Below are positions 1 through 12,272 of a stretch of DNA of 64,000 bases, in pieces. The stretch is taken from positions 12,519,001-12,583,000 of the forward strand of contig JAEOAD010000024.1 in the NCBI GenBank assembly GCA_036365145.1, in the 5' to 3' direction. Each line of letters opens with the position of its first letter. Position 1 is the stretch's first letter. The translations under genes were made by a program, and so were the position numbers. Under the pieces are notes generated by a model, which saw only the letters and a program-made list of their open reading frames with translations, was not told the DNA's origin and did no database searches. The DNA is from Orientallactaga sibirica. Taxonomy: Eukaryota; Chordata; Mammalia; Rodentia; Dipodidae.

Positions 1-27
1 TATATATATATATATATATATATATAT
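1..27. repeat. (TA)n microsatellite
   Basis: Pure alternating TA at the window edge. It probably continues outside. Confidence 0.9.
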
Positions 28-1430
28 TTCAGATTTACAAAGGGTTTAAGTGAATATCCAATGGCAAAGTACTAAAGTTTTCTTCCTAGTTGTAAAAGCT
101 TAGTTGTAAATGCAAAATGCTAGAGTAAAATATTCTCCCCAGTGAAGCAGATTGGTGAATACATGTCAAAAAATATCATGATCAAACCTGGCATTTTTGT
201 TGACAGACTTTGTAGTGAGGCCAAAGGTGTAATTAGGCCAGAAAATTACTTTCTCACCACTAGAATTGTTCCCTTCAGGTCTTGAGTTATCAGTCCAGAA
301 AATTTCATTAAATACTAAATTCACTTTAAGACAACTGTCAAAATTAAACAGAGGTGAGTCAAATCAAGGTCCTAATATTCAAATCTCTCATTTGGAATTT
401 GAGGTTCAATACAAAATTTTAAAAAAGTGATATCAGTTCATTTTTCTATCAAGACTAAATTTCTTGTGAATCTCAAAGCAACCTATCTTTTGGGGAAACA
501 GGATAGTGTAGAATGACAGAATAAATGCAGACTTAGTAAACAGTAACACTACAAAGGTTTGAAGTAATTTTGATTTCCTACTCAGTGAAATGTTAATGTG
601 AAAATGGTAGAAGACAGACACTATTACAAGAGACGATGTAAAAGGAGTGAAAATAGTAATAGAATTATGAATTCACCAAACTGCCTTTAAAATAATTGGG
701 GTATAGCTTTAATATCTGTGGATTATGGATTTTTCACATTTTCCAAGAAAAGAACATAGGAGCTCTTGGTTCATGCTTTGTAGATAGGTTATAACTCAAC
801 ACTAGGAAACATAAAGGAAATATATCACATAGTCTGGTTATGAATGATTTTTATGTTATAATAATTACTTCACATTAAGTATTTGAAATATAGCTTCTTC
901 TATTTCCTAAGTCATACCAAATCATTTAGTATTTGATATAGTATGAACAATGTTGTTTCTACTATTCTTGAAGCTGAAATGCCTACACAGAATTATCTTA
1001 AGGGTTCCAGTTGTTGCATTGCCTCAGCCAGTTAAGATGTCAACTATGCAAATAAATAATAGTTTTACTATTAATGGGAAAAGGGCAAATGAAGACAATA
1101 AATGGATGATTAATGAAAGTTAAGCAACTCAAATTTAACTATTGAGGGTAAAATAATATATTTGGAATTTATAGGGAACATGATTCTGTGCTTAGCTCTT
1201 CATAAAATTGAGAACTAAATTTATTAACATTAAACCATTGTCACTCAATTAGATCCATAACACTCTTCAAAGAGCAAGTAAAAAATATTAAATCAACTTT
1301 TTCAAAAGCATTCAATAAGGTGATATAGTCAAGTTAAACTTAGTTTTCAAACTAAGTGTTTCTAAGGATTTAAGCTTGATCATGATTCTTGAAAAGTTTA
1401 CATGAACACACACTTGTATGTGTAGTGACA
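28..1430. other. Unique AT-rich intronic sequence
   Basis: No repeat family, splice-bounded exon or RNA gene is recognisable here. Open frames are short and lack coding character. Confidence 0.5.
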
Positions 1431-1439
1431 AGGATGATA

Positions 1440-1497
1440 TCAATGAATGCATGCATGGTAGGTAAGTCCTCTACCACCAAGTTATATCTCCAGTTCA
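1440..1497 (-). repeat. ID-type SINE relic
   Basis: The text ggtaagtcctctaccaccaagttatatctccag resembles the reverse complement of the tRNA-Ala-derived ID head (gctctaccactgagctatatccccag). It is short and diverged. Confidence 0.4.
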
Positions 1498-1892
1498 GAA
1501 GTTAAAATTCAAAGATCATGACTCCTATCCTTTTGGTTCCTTTATATGAACTCTCTAAATTATGGTGTTGGACACCTCATCTAACAAATATTCTATTTGG
1601 AAAGACTTCTTAGTCTACTGGTATTAGGAGATAAATACAATACTATTCAAGAAAAGTAAAGGGTAGACAATTGATCACAATACCAATAATAGGAATTTCC
1701 ATATATATCCAATCTATGAAGCTATGCTGACAGTTTTCACATTAAAATAAGAATATTAATGAAAATGTGAAATTTTCTGTAAAAATGTTACTCTACTCTT
1801 TAAAGAAAAATGTTATTCCAAATCAACCTTTTGCAATTCTTATTGAAGTATAAATGCTACCCAGATTGATTAATAATTTTTTTAGAAATAGC

Positions 1893-1958
1893 TTGGACAA
1901 TAAAATGAAATCAGGATTAGATATTGTGGACAGTAAAATGAAATCAGGATTTAATAAT
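1893..1958. repeat. 33-bp tandem duplication, two copies
   Basis: Two adjacent units share ggaca(a/g)taaaatgaaatcaggat with a period of 33 bp and differ at a few bases. No repeat family is evident. Confidence 0.75.
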
Positions 1959-1977
1959 GTGCACCACTGAGTTTAAT

Positions 1978-2150
1978 GTCCAGTTGTCTTTACTTCAACA
2001 TAAGCAACTTATTTAACTTTTGTGTGTCTTAACTTATTCATCTGTAAAAGAGGGCAAACTATACCCCATTCATAGTTGTCCAGTCTATGTATTAGCCACT
2101 TATACAATTCCTACAATGTAGTGATTATTTGATAAATCTTTTCACTCTCC
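1978..2150 (+). repeat. MIR SINE relic
   Basis: The core reads like a decayed MIR: acttatttaactt...cttattcatctgtaaaagaggg, corresponding to cacttaacctctctg...cctcatctgtaaaatgggg. It is an ancient mammalian element, consistent with long-resident intron. Confidence 0.55.
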
Positions 2151-4687
2151 CTTATTCGAACAAATTTACTCTATTAGTTAATTAATTAATATTTAATTTA
2201 ACAATGTTTTACTTGGAGTGTGCTACAAATTGAAGATGAAGTTTTTAAAATGTGTACAAAAATATGTATAAAATCAACTGATTTTTAAATAAATGTATGT
2301 GGAATTGATTGGTTATTTTTCCTACCTATTTCATTGCATATACAGATAATTTCTGAATAAAGGCATATGACAAGTGCAAGAGTGAAAATACTAAAGAAGA
2401 CAGGTGAGAAATATTAGGTAGATAAACTTAGTTCTAAACAAATTTTACTTTTTTTTACTTGCAAACATATTATTTTTGTGTTGTAATCCTAGAATGTAAT
2501 TTTGGTTCTTTTTGAATACAATATGGACTACAAATTTGAAAAAAAAAAATTAAAACCGTTGACTTCTAAGCCATGTTTCCCTTGAAGTTGTCAAGAAAAG
2601 TGAATTTATGGAAAAAACTGTTAAAATGTGATGATTGTTAAAAAGGAAAAAGAAACTAAAATAATAGTACTTTGGTAGCCTGAAACCAGCACGCTAGCTG
2701 ATTGAAAGGTTTTGAAATTAAATAAAGACAAAAAACAAGTTCAAGAAGCTGCTGAAAGTCTACATACAGATATTTTGTTCTCATGTCCAATAAGAATAAA
2801 TACTTACCATTAAAAGACTATAACATGGGTTCCCCTCAGTGTTAGTCCCCAATCAAATACTGGAGAAAATAGATTAACTACACACATTTCTTTACACATG
2901 TAAGATTTCACTTTATTTCTCTCTTATTCTCACTGATAATAGAAGCACAGACAAATACTTATATCCCTATGTTTAATTTTAATCCTGAAATTTAATATAT
3001 TAACGTGTAGGAATCTAGGGAGCAATGGATTTCCTTGAACTGAGGCCAAGAACAACAGTAGTCTGGGCATAATTGGCTGTACAGACAGCTGATACATTCA
3101 AGGAAAAATGAAGATTACTGTTGAGGTGTTTGGATAGTATACTAATGGGAATTATGACCATTTTTGCCATTGATTTAAAGAAAGTGAAAAAAAGGAATTT
3201 ACCCCTTTTATTAAAATTGCAATGTTTGTATTTTGGGAAAGTGTATATTTTGAAAATGTTTATCTTCCAATAATCTTTTCCTATTGATATATCATAATAT
3301 ATTATAATGATTGATTTGGAGCACACTATAATTTCAAAAATTCATAGAATATTATTGTGTCATGAAATCCATGCCGAGAAAGCAATTGCCATTATCAATC
3401 AAATAGACAACTCATATGGACAGGTCATATGGTATCAGGTTCTCCTTGGAAAGCTATCCCTAAACGTATTAAATAAGTAACTAAAAGACTAGGTATGATG
3501 AGATGATAATATTTTCTAGTATTATTAGAGATTAACCTTTTGGAATTTAGAAATATTTAGATATAGTATCATTTCAATCAACATGGGTCCATGAAATGCT
3601 TTTAAAACAATTATCACTAATATCATTCCTAAAAGGATTTAATTAAATTTTCTAAAGTAATACACAGTGCAAAGGCATTTATGTATGTAAAACAAAAAGG
3701 GTGTATTCAAATAGAAGGCTGGGTTTTGAAAACATTACATTTGAAAATGTTACAATTCACATTTAGCAAATATATGAATTATAGAAAGAAGAGGCCCAAA
3801 GCTCACATCTAGAAGATAACATTTTCTTATAGACACTATATATTTTATTCATATTAATAATGAATAATTTTCATGTGTAAATGGAATATTGATAATATGT
3901 AATCTCATTTAAATCTAAATAAGTTATATTTTCACAAGCTTTTAGAGAGAAGGGTTAATTCCCTTTTATCCTGAACTCCACATTGTGTTTACTTAAGGTA
4001 TAGCTGCACATTGCAGGAAATGAACTTAGATAATTAGAATACACATATGATGAAAAATAGCTTTCCATAGTTACTACATTTAAGTGAAAATTAATAGGAA
4101 TTCAATCTACATCAATGTTCTTCTCTCAAAACTTTTTATGTTGGGTATATTTTAGTGAATAAAACCTGAGTAATAAAATGCTGTTCATAAAGCCCTAAAG
4201 GTAATCATTGCTAAGAGAATGGGAGTGTATGGGGGGATGTTTTACTTGAAATAATTTCAAGATACAAATGAACCTACTTAAAAAAAAAAAAAAGGAAATG
4301 GCTACAACCTGGTGACATAAGTATAGGAAAATTTCCACCATTCTCAGACCCAATATGTACACTTAGAGAAATTCTATTCATTCAGAAACTGTTCAGAAAA
4401 AAAAAAAAATCAGTATGAATTCTAGCATCTTACTGTGAAATGGATTGTGATGCATTTTCTGGTGGTGGTATTCACAAAGTCCCATCAATTAGGAGGTAAT
4501 TCATATTCCATGATGGTTTATTAATGAAGAGGTAGGTATTTCATAAGGCAACTTGATGTTACAAAGTCATAATTTGGGGTTAGAATACTTAAATCACTAA
4601 TACAAAATATAAAATTTTAGACAATGCTCTTAGCATTTTTACCTCTATTTGGATCCAGGACGTAATGATTGTGTAAGTGCGATCAAC
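2151..4687. other. Unique AT-rich intronic sequence
   Basis: No recognisable repeat or exon. Two sub-blocks have higher complexity with homeodomain-like ATTA cores: 3010-3110 and 4435-4580 (containing ccatcaattaggaggtaatt and tttattaatgaag). They could be conserved non-coding elements, but conservation cannot be tested here. Confidence 0.45.
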
Positions 4688-4699
4688 AAGTCTCACTCA

Positions 4700-4916
4700 G
4701 GGACTAGAGAGATGGCTCATCAGTTAAGACACATGCCTGCAATGCCTAAGGACCCCAGTTGAATTCCCAGTACCCACTTAAAGCCAGATGCACAGTGGCA
4801 CATGCATCTGAAGTTCATCTGCAGTAGCTGGATACTGGCATACCCATTTCCCCCTCCCTATCTCTCTCTCTCTTCTCTCTCTCTCTCTGTCTCCTTGCAA
4901 TTAAATATATATATAT
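4700..4916 (+). repeat. B2-type SINE
   Basis: Starts ggactagagagatggctcatcagttaag, keeps the gccagatgcac and catgcatctg blocks, and ends in a CT tract plus AT tail. Flanking direct repeats aagtctca(c/g)tca at 4688-4699 and about 4918-4929 are its target-site duplication. Confidence 0.88.
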
Positions 4917-5414
4917 AAAGTCTCAGTCAACTAGCTAGGAAGTGATAAGATGAGAACAAAAGCTAAACTTCTTAGCATCAAGTTGGAAGCTATGTCAAAA
5001 TACCATTGACTTGAAAAATAATGTCTTGAAGAGATGAGTCATAACCCACCCCTTGTATTCTAAAATATGATAATAAAAATAAACATTCATGGTAAACAAT
5101 GAAAATGTGAAATAAACTAAAGATCCAATACTTCAGTGTGTATATTTCTATCCATATATCAACAAGTGAACATGATAAAAAGCCTACATTAATTATACTG
5201 ACTCCTTTTTAATGAAGTGCAAAACTGTGTACTCTCAGTTCAATTTATTGAATTAAACTGCAGTTTTATCATTTTTAAACCATCTCCATTGTTTATTTTA
5301 CAATATGTCAATTCATTTCCAACAATTAAATAGCTCAGTATTCAAATGTAATCAATTGGATGTGAATTCCATTCTCTTTAAAAAAAAAACTTTCTGTGTT
5401 TGTTTATTTATTTA

Positions 5415-5553
5415 TTTTTTCAAAGCAGACTGACTCCGGTTCACAGGGAACTACTCACCCTGTAGTCCCAATATGGCCTCAAACTCATGGGGATCCCTCT
5501 GCCTTCTGAATGCTGGGATTAAAGGCATATGTCACCAGGATTTGTTTCATCCT
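5415..5553 (-). repeat. B1 SINE, old
   Basis: The reverse strand carries a decayed B1 with ctgggattaaaggcatatgtcacca and a T-rich end on the left (its A tail). Confidence 0.7.
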
Positions 5554-6000
5554 TAAAGCCTACTTTACCATAACTTGTAATGTGAAAAATTTTTAAAGCA
5601 ACACATAACAGTTTGAATATATAACATTAACAGTGGCATTCCTGTGCAAAGAGCTTATTTAGTCTACATATATAACTTTATGAAATCACTTGCATTAATT
5701 CCTGAAAAGTAAATATGTAATAACAGAAAATATCTTCAGAGCTATGTATCAGAAAAATGAATACATTGATAAATTATGACATTTTACAGCAAAGTTTATA
5801 TTGTAAAATGGCCTCAGCTTTAGTTTTTAAAGCAAGTAGAATTGCTTAAACGTAGCAATTCAACAATAAAATTGGAAACATGGGAATCAGTCTATTTAAT
5901 TACAATATTTTACCTTAGTCTAGTTATTTTACTTTTTGCAAAATGTTGCTAGACATTGTGTTCCTTGACAGTCATGACAATTTGAGGTAATTTTTATCTG

Positions 6001-6028
6001 TTAAAAAAAAAAAAAAAAAAAAAAAAAA
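6001..6028. repeat. Poly(A) tract
   Basis: A run of about 25 A. No attached SINE body was recognised. Confidence 0.7.
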
Positions 6029-6171
6029 CGCTCTATTTGTAGATGAAAGAAATAGTAAAATAATTTTGAATGTCTTGGTGGTTCATTTAGTACACTTTGA
6101 TAACTGGTGTGTCAGAAAGATTTCTGAGATTTTTAGGAATTAAATATGATTTGTTTTAAATTGGCAAATTA

Positions 6172-6371
6172 AGCTGGAGAGATGGCTCAGCACTTAAAAC
6201 ACTTTTTTTGAAAAGCCTGGTGGCCTTGGTTTGAGTCCACAACACACACATAAAGCCAGATGAGTAAAGTGACACATGTATCTGTAGTTTGCAGTGGTGA
6301 AAGGCCGTGGGATACCCATTCTCCCCATCCCTCTCTCTCTCCCTCTTTCTAAATAAATATTTAAAAATAAT
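6172..6371 (+). repeat. B2-type SINE with perfect 14-bp target-site duplication
   Basis: Starts agctggagagatggctcagc and ends ctaaataaatatttaaaa. The direct repeats aaattggcaaatta at 6158-6171 and 6372-6385 are identical, which defines the insertion exactly. Confidence 0.93.
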
Positions 6372-6499
6372 AAATTGGCAAATTAGATCCAAATAATTTA
6401 TAGGAAATTTCATATTTTCATTAAAATCATTCAAAAGGAATATGTTGTTTTATAATTATATCTGATAGTGTTTAGTGTGTTAAATAATGCAATGTTTGA

Positions 6500-6662
6500 G
6501 CCAGGCATGGTGGCACACACCTCTAATCCCAGCACTCTGGAGGCAGAGGTAGAACTGTGAGTTCTGGGCCCCTTAAGACTGCATGATGAATTCCAGTTCA
6601 GCCTGAGCTACAGTGAGACACTACCTCAAAAAAAATTTAAAAAATAAAAATAAAAATAAAAA
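6500..6662 (+). repeat. B1 SINE
   Basis: gccaggcatggtggcacaca... aatcccagcactct ... tcagcctgagctacagtgag, ending in an A-rich tail with TAAAAA repeats. Confidence 0.9.
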
Positions 6663-6913
6663 TAGTAGTACTACTAATAATAATGCTGTTTCCTATTTCA
6701 TCCCAAACCCTATCCCAGCCAACCCTTCCTAACTTTGACCTACATGTCCATGAGCCTATTCAGGAGTACATATGAAGGAAGAAGAGAGAGACCAAAAGAG
6801 AAGAATATAATTGGGAGAAAAAAATATTTATCACAGTCTTACACATAGTATAAAATTCCATTCTTGAAAAACAGTGCAACAAGAACTATGTTTACTTTTC
6901 AAAAATATATTCA

Positions 6914-7110
6914 GGTCTGGAGGAGTAGCATAGTGGTTAAGACACATGGCTTCAAGCCTAAGCACACAAGTTCCATTCCCCAGGACCCACATAAGCCAGA
7001 TGCCCAAGGTGGCACATGCATCTGATGTTTTCTTGTAGTGGCTAGAGGCCCTGGCATGCCCATTCTTTCTCTATCTCCCCAAGATCCTCTATCTAATAAA
7101 CACATTAAAT
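6914..7110 (+). repeat. B2-type SINE
   Basis: ggtctggaggagtagcatag is a diverged head. ccaggacccacataagccag and ggcacatgcatctga follow, then taataaacacatta at the tail. It lies tail-to-tail with the next element. Confidence 0.85.
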
Positions 7111-7119
7111 TTGTTTTAA

Positions 7120-7320
7120 ATATTTATTTACATATTTATTTGCAATAAGAGAGAGAAAAGAATGGGTACTCAAGAGCCTTTGGGCACTGCAAACAAACTC
7201 CAGATGCATGTAGCATTCTGCACCCCTGGCTTTACATAGGTTCTAGGTTCTGGGGAATTCAACCCAGGCCATTAGGCTTTGCAAGCAAGTGCCTTAACCA
7301 CTGCGCAATGTCTCTAGTCC
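7120..7320 (-). repeat. B2-type SINE
   Basis: The reverse-strand head (ctctagtcc at the right end) and aactccagatgcatgt block are clear. The left end is TATTTA-rich, with a GA tract. It forms an inverted, tail-to-tail pair with 6914-7110, about 10 bp apart. Confidence 0.85.
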
Positions 7321-7349
7321 TATGATTACTTTTAAAAATATGAAGTATT

Positions 7350-8451
7350 GACTTCTGGTTAAGATGGCATCCACCTAGCCATGCTTCAGCCCCCATGGTA
7401 ATATCAGGCAAGATCTGTGGGGCTACAGTTTGAGTAGGTCTTAGCAGACCTCTAATGGGTTTTGCACAGAGGGGTACAGTTGGGAATGTACTGATAGCAC
7501 CCTAGCCTGGTAGCACCCTGGCCTTGTGGGTTCCCCCAAGCACTCGCCCCAACTGCCACACCTCGTCCCTAACTCCCTGATCAGGTTATCTGCTTTAACA
7601 TCTACAGGTTCTGCTGCCCTTTGCCTGAATGTCTTTCCTGTCTCCCATGTACATGGTTGAGCCATGAACATTCCCTGTCTCCTGAAACAACCCCCACTGC
7701 ATCTGTCAGTGGCCCAAGTGCCTTCCCTATCGCCTGGAGCCCCACCGCCCCCACACACAATACTTTTATACTTCTGTCAGTAGCACATGCACAGTGCCTC
7801 TTGGTAGAACATGTACCTTCCCGGTCTCCCAGAGGCCCCACCCCACTGTCATGCTCATGGATAGCTACCACAGGCTTTAACAACTGAACCCACAGCCCAT
7901 GTGCTCTCCCACTCCTGCCTCACTCCACTGTCTTGCATCCTCGGTGGGCTGGCCTGAAGGCTGCCTCCACTCCCCCACCCCATTTGCAGACACTCAATAC
8001 CCTGTGCTGCCTACAGGCACCCTTGTGTGTATTACTTGGCCAGTGACCCTGTCTCCCCACAACAGCAACCACCCTGATCCTGGGAGTCTGGGCTGTGGAA
8101 TACAGCAACACCCACCATCTGTAAAACACCCTGCTCCATTCCCAGTGCCCCAGAAGGGGAACACAGGAAAATCAGGAAATCACCTGTCAGAGGGAACCAG
8201 TGAGTCCTCGATAGGCTGCCTACTCAGGTTCAGTAGGAGAGCAAGGATGAATGCTATGGCTCAGGTCCACGTGTGAGGCACAGTTGAGACCAGAGTGGCT
8301 GGAGCACCTACACCCTTTACAACCTGTGCATCCCAAAATATAGCCATCATCAGCATATTCTATTCAACCATAAAATGGAACACTCACTGAAGACACTACA
8401 AAGGGAAACTCTTTCTTCTTCCTTAATTAAATAATATTTCCACACACAACA
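7350..8451 (+). other. L1-A 5'UTR
   Basis: GC- and C-rich relative to its surroundings, with open but non-coding frames on both strands between 7441 and 8276. The pattern fits an L1 promoter/5'UTR that has lost most CpGs. Open frames here are compositional and not genes. Confidence 0.7.
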
Positions 8452-9733
8452 ATGGAAGTCACCAATGAAAACATAGAGGAGACAACAGGAATAGAGCCAC
8501 AAAATGATGACACAATATATGTGACCATGACCAAGCAAATGGGAATACTGGCAGAAAATCAACAGAAAAAACAAAACAAACAAACAAACAAAAAAAAAAA
8601 AAAAACAACAATGAACACATAAATGAAATTCATAGAACTGTCTTCACTAGGTTTAACCTAATAGACAAAACACAGAGAGACCTCAAAAGAGAGTTAAGTG
8701 AACTGAAGGTGAGACAAAAAATAGAGGATCTCAATAACCATCTAGTTAAGCTTAATGAAGATATAAATAAATGCAAGAATGAATTCCAAGAAACATTAAG
8801 ACAATCAAAACATGACCTGAAATTGGAACTCAACGAGAGAATGGATATACTATATAGAAAAAGTTAACAGAAAATACAAACCAAATTAAACTAGTAAAAA
8901 CTTCTCTGGAAAAACTGAAGAACAGAGTTTATCCTGTAGAGGACAGAACCTCAGAGCTGGAAGACAAAACAAAAGAAACAGTTCAGTAGTCTAAAAACAT
9001 TAATAAGTTCAAAAATTCTTCTGGAAGCCAGGTATGGTGGCACACACCTTTAATCCCAGCACTCAGTAGGCAGAGGTAGGAAGATCGCCATGAGTTCAAA
9101 GCCATCCTGAGATTACATAGCAAATTCCAGGTCAGCCTGGGCTAGAGTGAGACCCTACCTCAAAAAAAAAAGAAATTCTTGTTAACAAAACATGAAGGAA
9201 CTGTGGGAAACCCTAAAACATCCTAGCATTCAGATCAAAGCTATACCAGAAGGCATAGAAATTAAGACTAGAGGCATGGAGAATTTAACAAAAAAAATTA
9301 TCAAAGAAAACTTGCCCATCCTCTCAAACGAAAATCCCATTAACATTCAAGGAGCTAATAGAACTCAGAACAGACTGGACCACACAAGAAACTCTCCAAG
9401 GCACATCATAATTAAAACTCTAAATGAAGAAAACAAAGACAGAATGCTAAAATCTGCAAGAGAGAAGCAACACGTTACATACAAATGCAATATCATCAGA
9501 GTTACCTCATATTTCTCTATGGAAGCCGTGAAAGACAGAAAGGCTTCCAACCCAAACTACTGTACCCAGTGAAAGTATCCCTCTTAATATATGGTGAAAA
9601 AAAAACTTTCCATGATAAAAGACAGCTCTATGATTATATGAACAAAAACCTGGACATACACAGTTTACTTCAGGGAATTCTACAAACAGAAGAGTCAAAC
9701 AACCGATCTCAAGACTCAACAAGATCTAAATAA
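8452..9733 (+). pseudogene. L1-A ORF1 remnant (RNA-binding chaperone, ORF1p)
   Basis: ORF1p coats L1 RNA as a trimer. An N-terminal frame opens at 8452 (MEVTNENIEET) and runs into an A-rich stretch and a stop near 8612. A coiled-coil segment (about 8632-8865) follows in another frame. A B1 insertion splits it at 9027. Then 9192-9540 encodes the RRM/C-terminal domain (KHPSIQIKAIPEGIE, HIIIKTLNEENKDRML). The tail FQPKLLYPVKVSLLIYG...FHDKRQLYDYM is in a different frame from about 9540, so at least one frameshift lies near 9530-9550. Confidence 0.85.
9027..9172 (+). repeat. B1 SINE inside L1-A ORF1
   Basis: gccaggtatggtggcacacacc... gcctgggctagagtgagaccc with an A tail. Perfect 8-bp direct repeats aaattctt at 9013-9020 and 9173-9180 flank it. 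Confidence 0.92.
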
Positions 9734-9800
9734 CCTAAACTAGATGAGCCTCAAAAAAGTAGAAATCCAAGAAGACACCAAAACCCATAAAGCACACAAC

Positions 9801-9866
9801 ATGGCAAGGATTAAATCAAATCTCACAGTTATAACCTTAAATATTCATGGTCTTAACTCACCCATC
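9801..9866 (+). pseudogene. L1-A ORF2 start (endonuclease N-terminus)
   Basis: Opens MARIKSNLTVITLNIHGLNSP. The NIHGLN motif with the catalytic Asn of the L1 endonuclease is preserved. The sequence then runs into a reverse B2 SINE, and the rest of the endonuclease is absent on the far side. Confidence 0.8.
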
Positions 9867-10046
9867 AGAGAGAGAGGCATACAGAGAGAGAGTGTATGGG
9901 CATACCAGGGACTCCAGCCACTGCAAACTAATTCCAGATGCAGGTGCCACTTTGTGCATCTGGCTTTGGTAGGTACTGGGGAATTGAACCTGGGTCCTTA
10001 GGGTTCACAAGCAAGTGCCTTAACTGGTAAACCATCTCTCTAGCCC
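9867..10046 (-). repeat. B2-type SINE at an L1-A deletion junction
   Basis: GA tract on the left, aattccagatgcaggtgccac in the middle, and ccatctctctagccc (reverse-strand head) on the right. L1 sequence on the left is the start of the endonuclease. On the right it is post-endonuclease ORF2, so roughly the remaining endonuclease coding sequence is missing at this point. Confidence 0.88.
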
Positions 10047-11830
10047 TTAAATCACAAATATTTAAAGCTAGAAATTAACAACAAGAGATGCTTGAGGAAT
10101 ACCACCAGCTCCTGGAGACTAAACAACACACTTTTAAATAATGGGTAATAGAAGAAATGAAATAAGAAACTGTAAAGTTTCTAGAATTTAATGACAATGA
10201 GGACACAACTTACCAAAGTTATGGTACACAATGAAAGCAGCCCTAAAGGGAAGATTCATAACACTAAAGGCCTTTTTAGCAAAGATAGCGAGAACTCAAA
10301 TTACTAACATAACCATCCACCTGAAGGAGTGGGAAAAAAAAAGAATCCAACCCAAAGAGCTCCATAAGGAATGAAATAATCAAGATCACAGCAGCCCAAT
10401 TTCCATATGGTCAACATTTATACACCACATAAATAAATTTAATCACAAGAACTACATGATCATTTCAATAGAAGCAGAGAAGGCCTTTGATAAAATACAA
10501 CAATACTTCATAATAAAAGTGCTGGAGAGAATAGGCATGGATGGTTTATATCTCAACACAATGAAGGATAAAAATAAAGTATTATAAATAATACTTAATA
10601 GGGAATGACTCAAGGAATTCCCATTGAGATCTGGAACAAGACAGGGGTGCCCACTCTCTAGATGCTCATCAACATAGAACCAGAAGTCCTAGCCCAAGCA
10701 ATAAGACAGGAGAAAGAAATAAAAGGGATACAAATTGGAAAGGAAGAAGTCAAATTCACCCTATGTGCAGATGGCATGATCCTATACATAAATGTCCCGA
10801 AAGTCTCCATCTCAAAACTTCTAAAGGTAATTAATTCCTTTAGTAAAGTGGCTGGATATAAAATCAACACACAAAATTAGTAGCCTTTCTTTATACAAAT
10901 GACAAATATACAGAGAAAGAAATCACCAAGGATGTCTCATTTTCAATAGCAACACAAAGTAATTAAATAACTGGGAATAACACTGACCAAAGATGTGAAA
11001 ATCCTATATAATGAGTACATAAGAACACTCAAGAAAGAAAATGAGAAGGACTTGAGAAGATAGAAAGACCTCCCATGCTCCTGGACAGGAAAAATTAATA
11101 TTGTGAAAATGGCAATTCTCCCAAAGTGATATAAAAGTTCAATGCAATACCAATAAAAATTTCAGCATCACTCTTCACAGACATCAAAGTAATGATCTCA
11201 AAATTCACATGGAATGGAAGCAAGCAGGCCTCAGATATACAAATATATCCTCATCAAAGGAAAACCTCTGGAAGTATAACCATAACAGGTCTAAAGGTAT
11301 ATGACAAAGCCATTGTCACAAAACAGCATATTACTGATTTAAAAAAGAAATATAGACCAATAGAATAGAATTTAAGACCCAAAATTTAGGTCAAGTAACT
11401 ACAGCTATTACCAAAGGTATCAATAATGCTGACTGGAGAAAAGACAGCATCATCAACAAATGGTGCAGACCATATGTAAAAAAATGAAATGAGACCCACT
11501 CATCCCACCATACATAATAATGAAGGCCAAATGGATTGAAGACCTCAAGGTAAGACCCAAAACTTTTCAACTATTGGAAGAAAAAACATGATATAGCAGG
11601 GGGAAGGATTTCCTGAACAAAACCCTAGTAGACCATGAAATTAAATAATCTCTCAACCAATGGGATCTCATGAAGCTAAGAAGCTTTTCCACAAACACGT
11701 CATAATCAGAGGCAATAGATTACCCACAGAAGGGGAGAAAATTTTTCCAGCTATACAAGTAACAATTGCCTAATATCTAGAATCTACAAAGAATTCATAA
11801 AGTTAAACAGTAACAAATCAAACAACACAC

Positions 11831-11851
11831 TCAAAAAAAAAAAAAAAAAAA
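11831..11851. repeat. Poly(A) tract inside L1-A
   Basis: An A run within degraded ORF2. No SINE body is attached. Confidence 0.6.
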
Positions 11852-12017
11852 CATGAGACAGAGAACTGAATAGGGAGTTCTCAGAGGAAGAAATTCAAAT
11901 GGCTAACACACACTTAAAAAAATATTCAACATCCCTAACCACCAGGGAAATGCAAATTAAAACAACCATGAGATTCCACCTTAGACCAGTAAGTGACAAT
12001 CATTAAAAAATCAAAAA

Positions 12018-12272
12018 CTGGGCTGTAGAGATTGCTTGGTGGTTAAGGCACTTGCCTGCAAAATCTAAGAACTCATGTTTGACTTTCCAGGTACCATGTA
12101 AGCCATATGCTCAGTGACACAAGAGTGCAACATAGCACATGTGAACAAGGGGCACACACATCTAGAGTTCATCTGCAGTGGCTGAAGGCCCTGGCTAAAA
12201 GCCCTCCTCTCTGTCTCTCTCTGTCTCTCTCTCTCTCTTTCTCTCTCTCTCTCAAAATAAATAAATAAATAA
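12018..12272 (+). repeat. B2-type SINE, long variant, inside L1-A
   Basis: gggctgtagagattgcttggtgg head. It has the extra segment of the long subfamily (cacaagagtgcaac...gaacaaggggcacacacat), then a long CT tract and AAATAAATAAA tail. The CTCF-like core is degraded in this copy. Confidence 0.87.

Noticed and set aside
3015..3326. 103-codon minus frame
   Set aside because: No splice sites in phase, AT-biased composition, no recognisable domain. More likely chance in a long AT-rich intron.
7441..8276. Overlapping open frames of 60-125 codons on both strands
   Set aside because: They lie in the C-rich L1-A 5'UTR. Both strands are open at once and no domain text is present.
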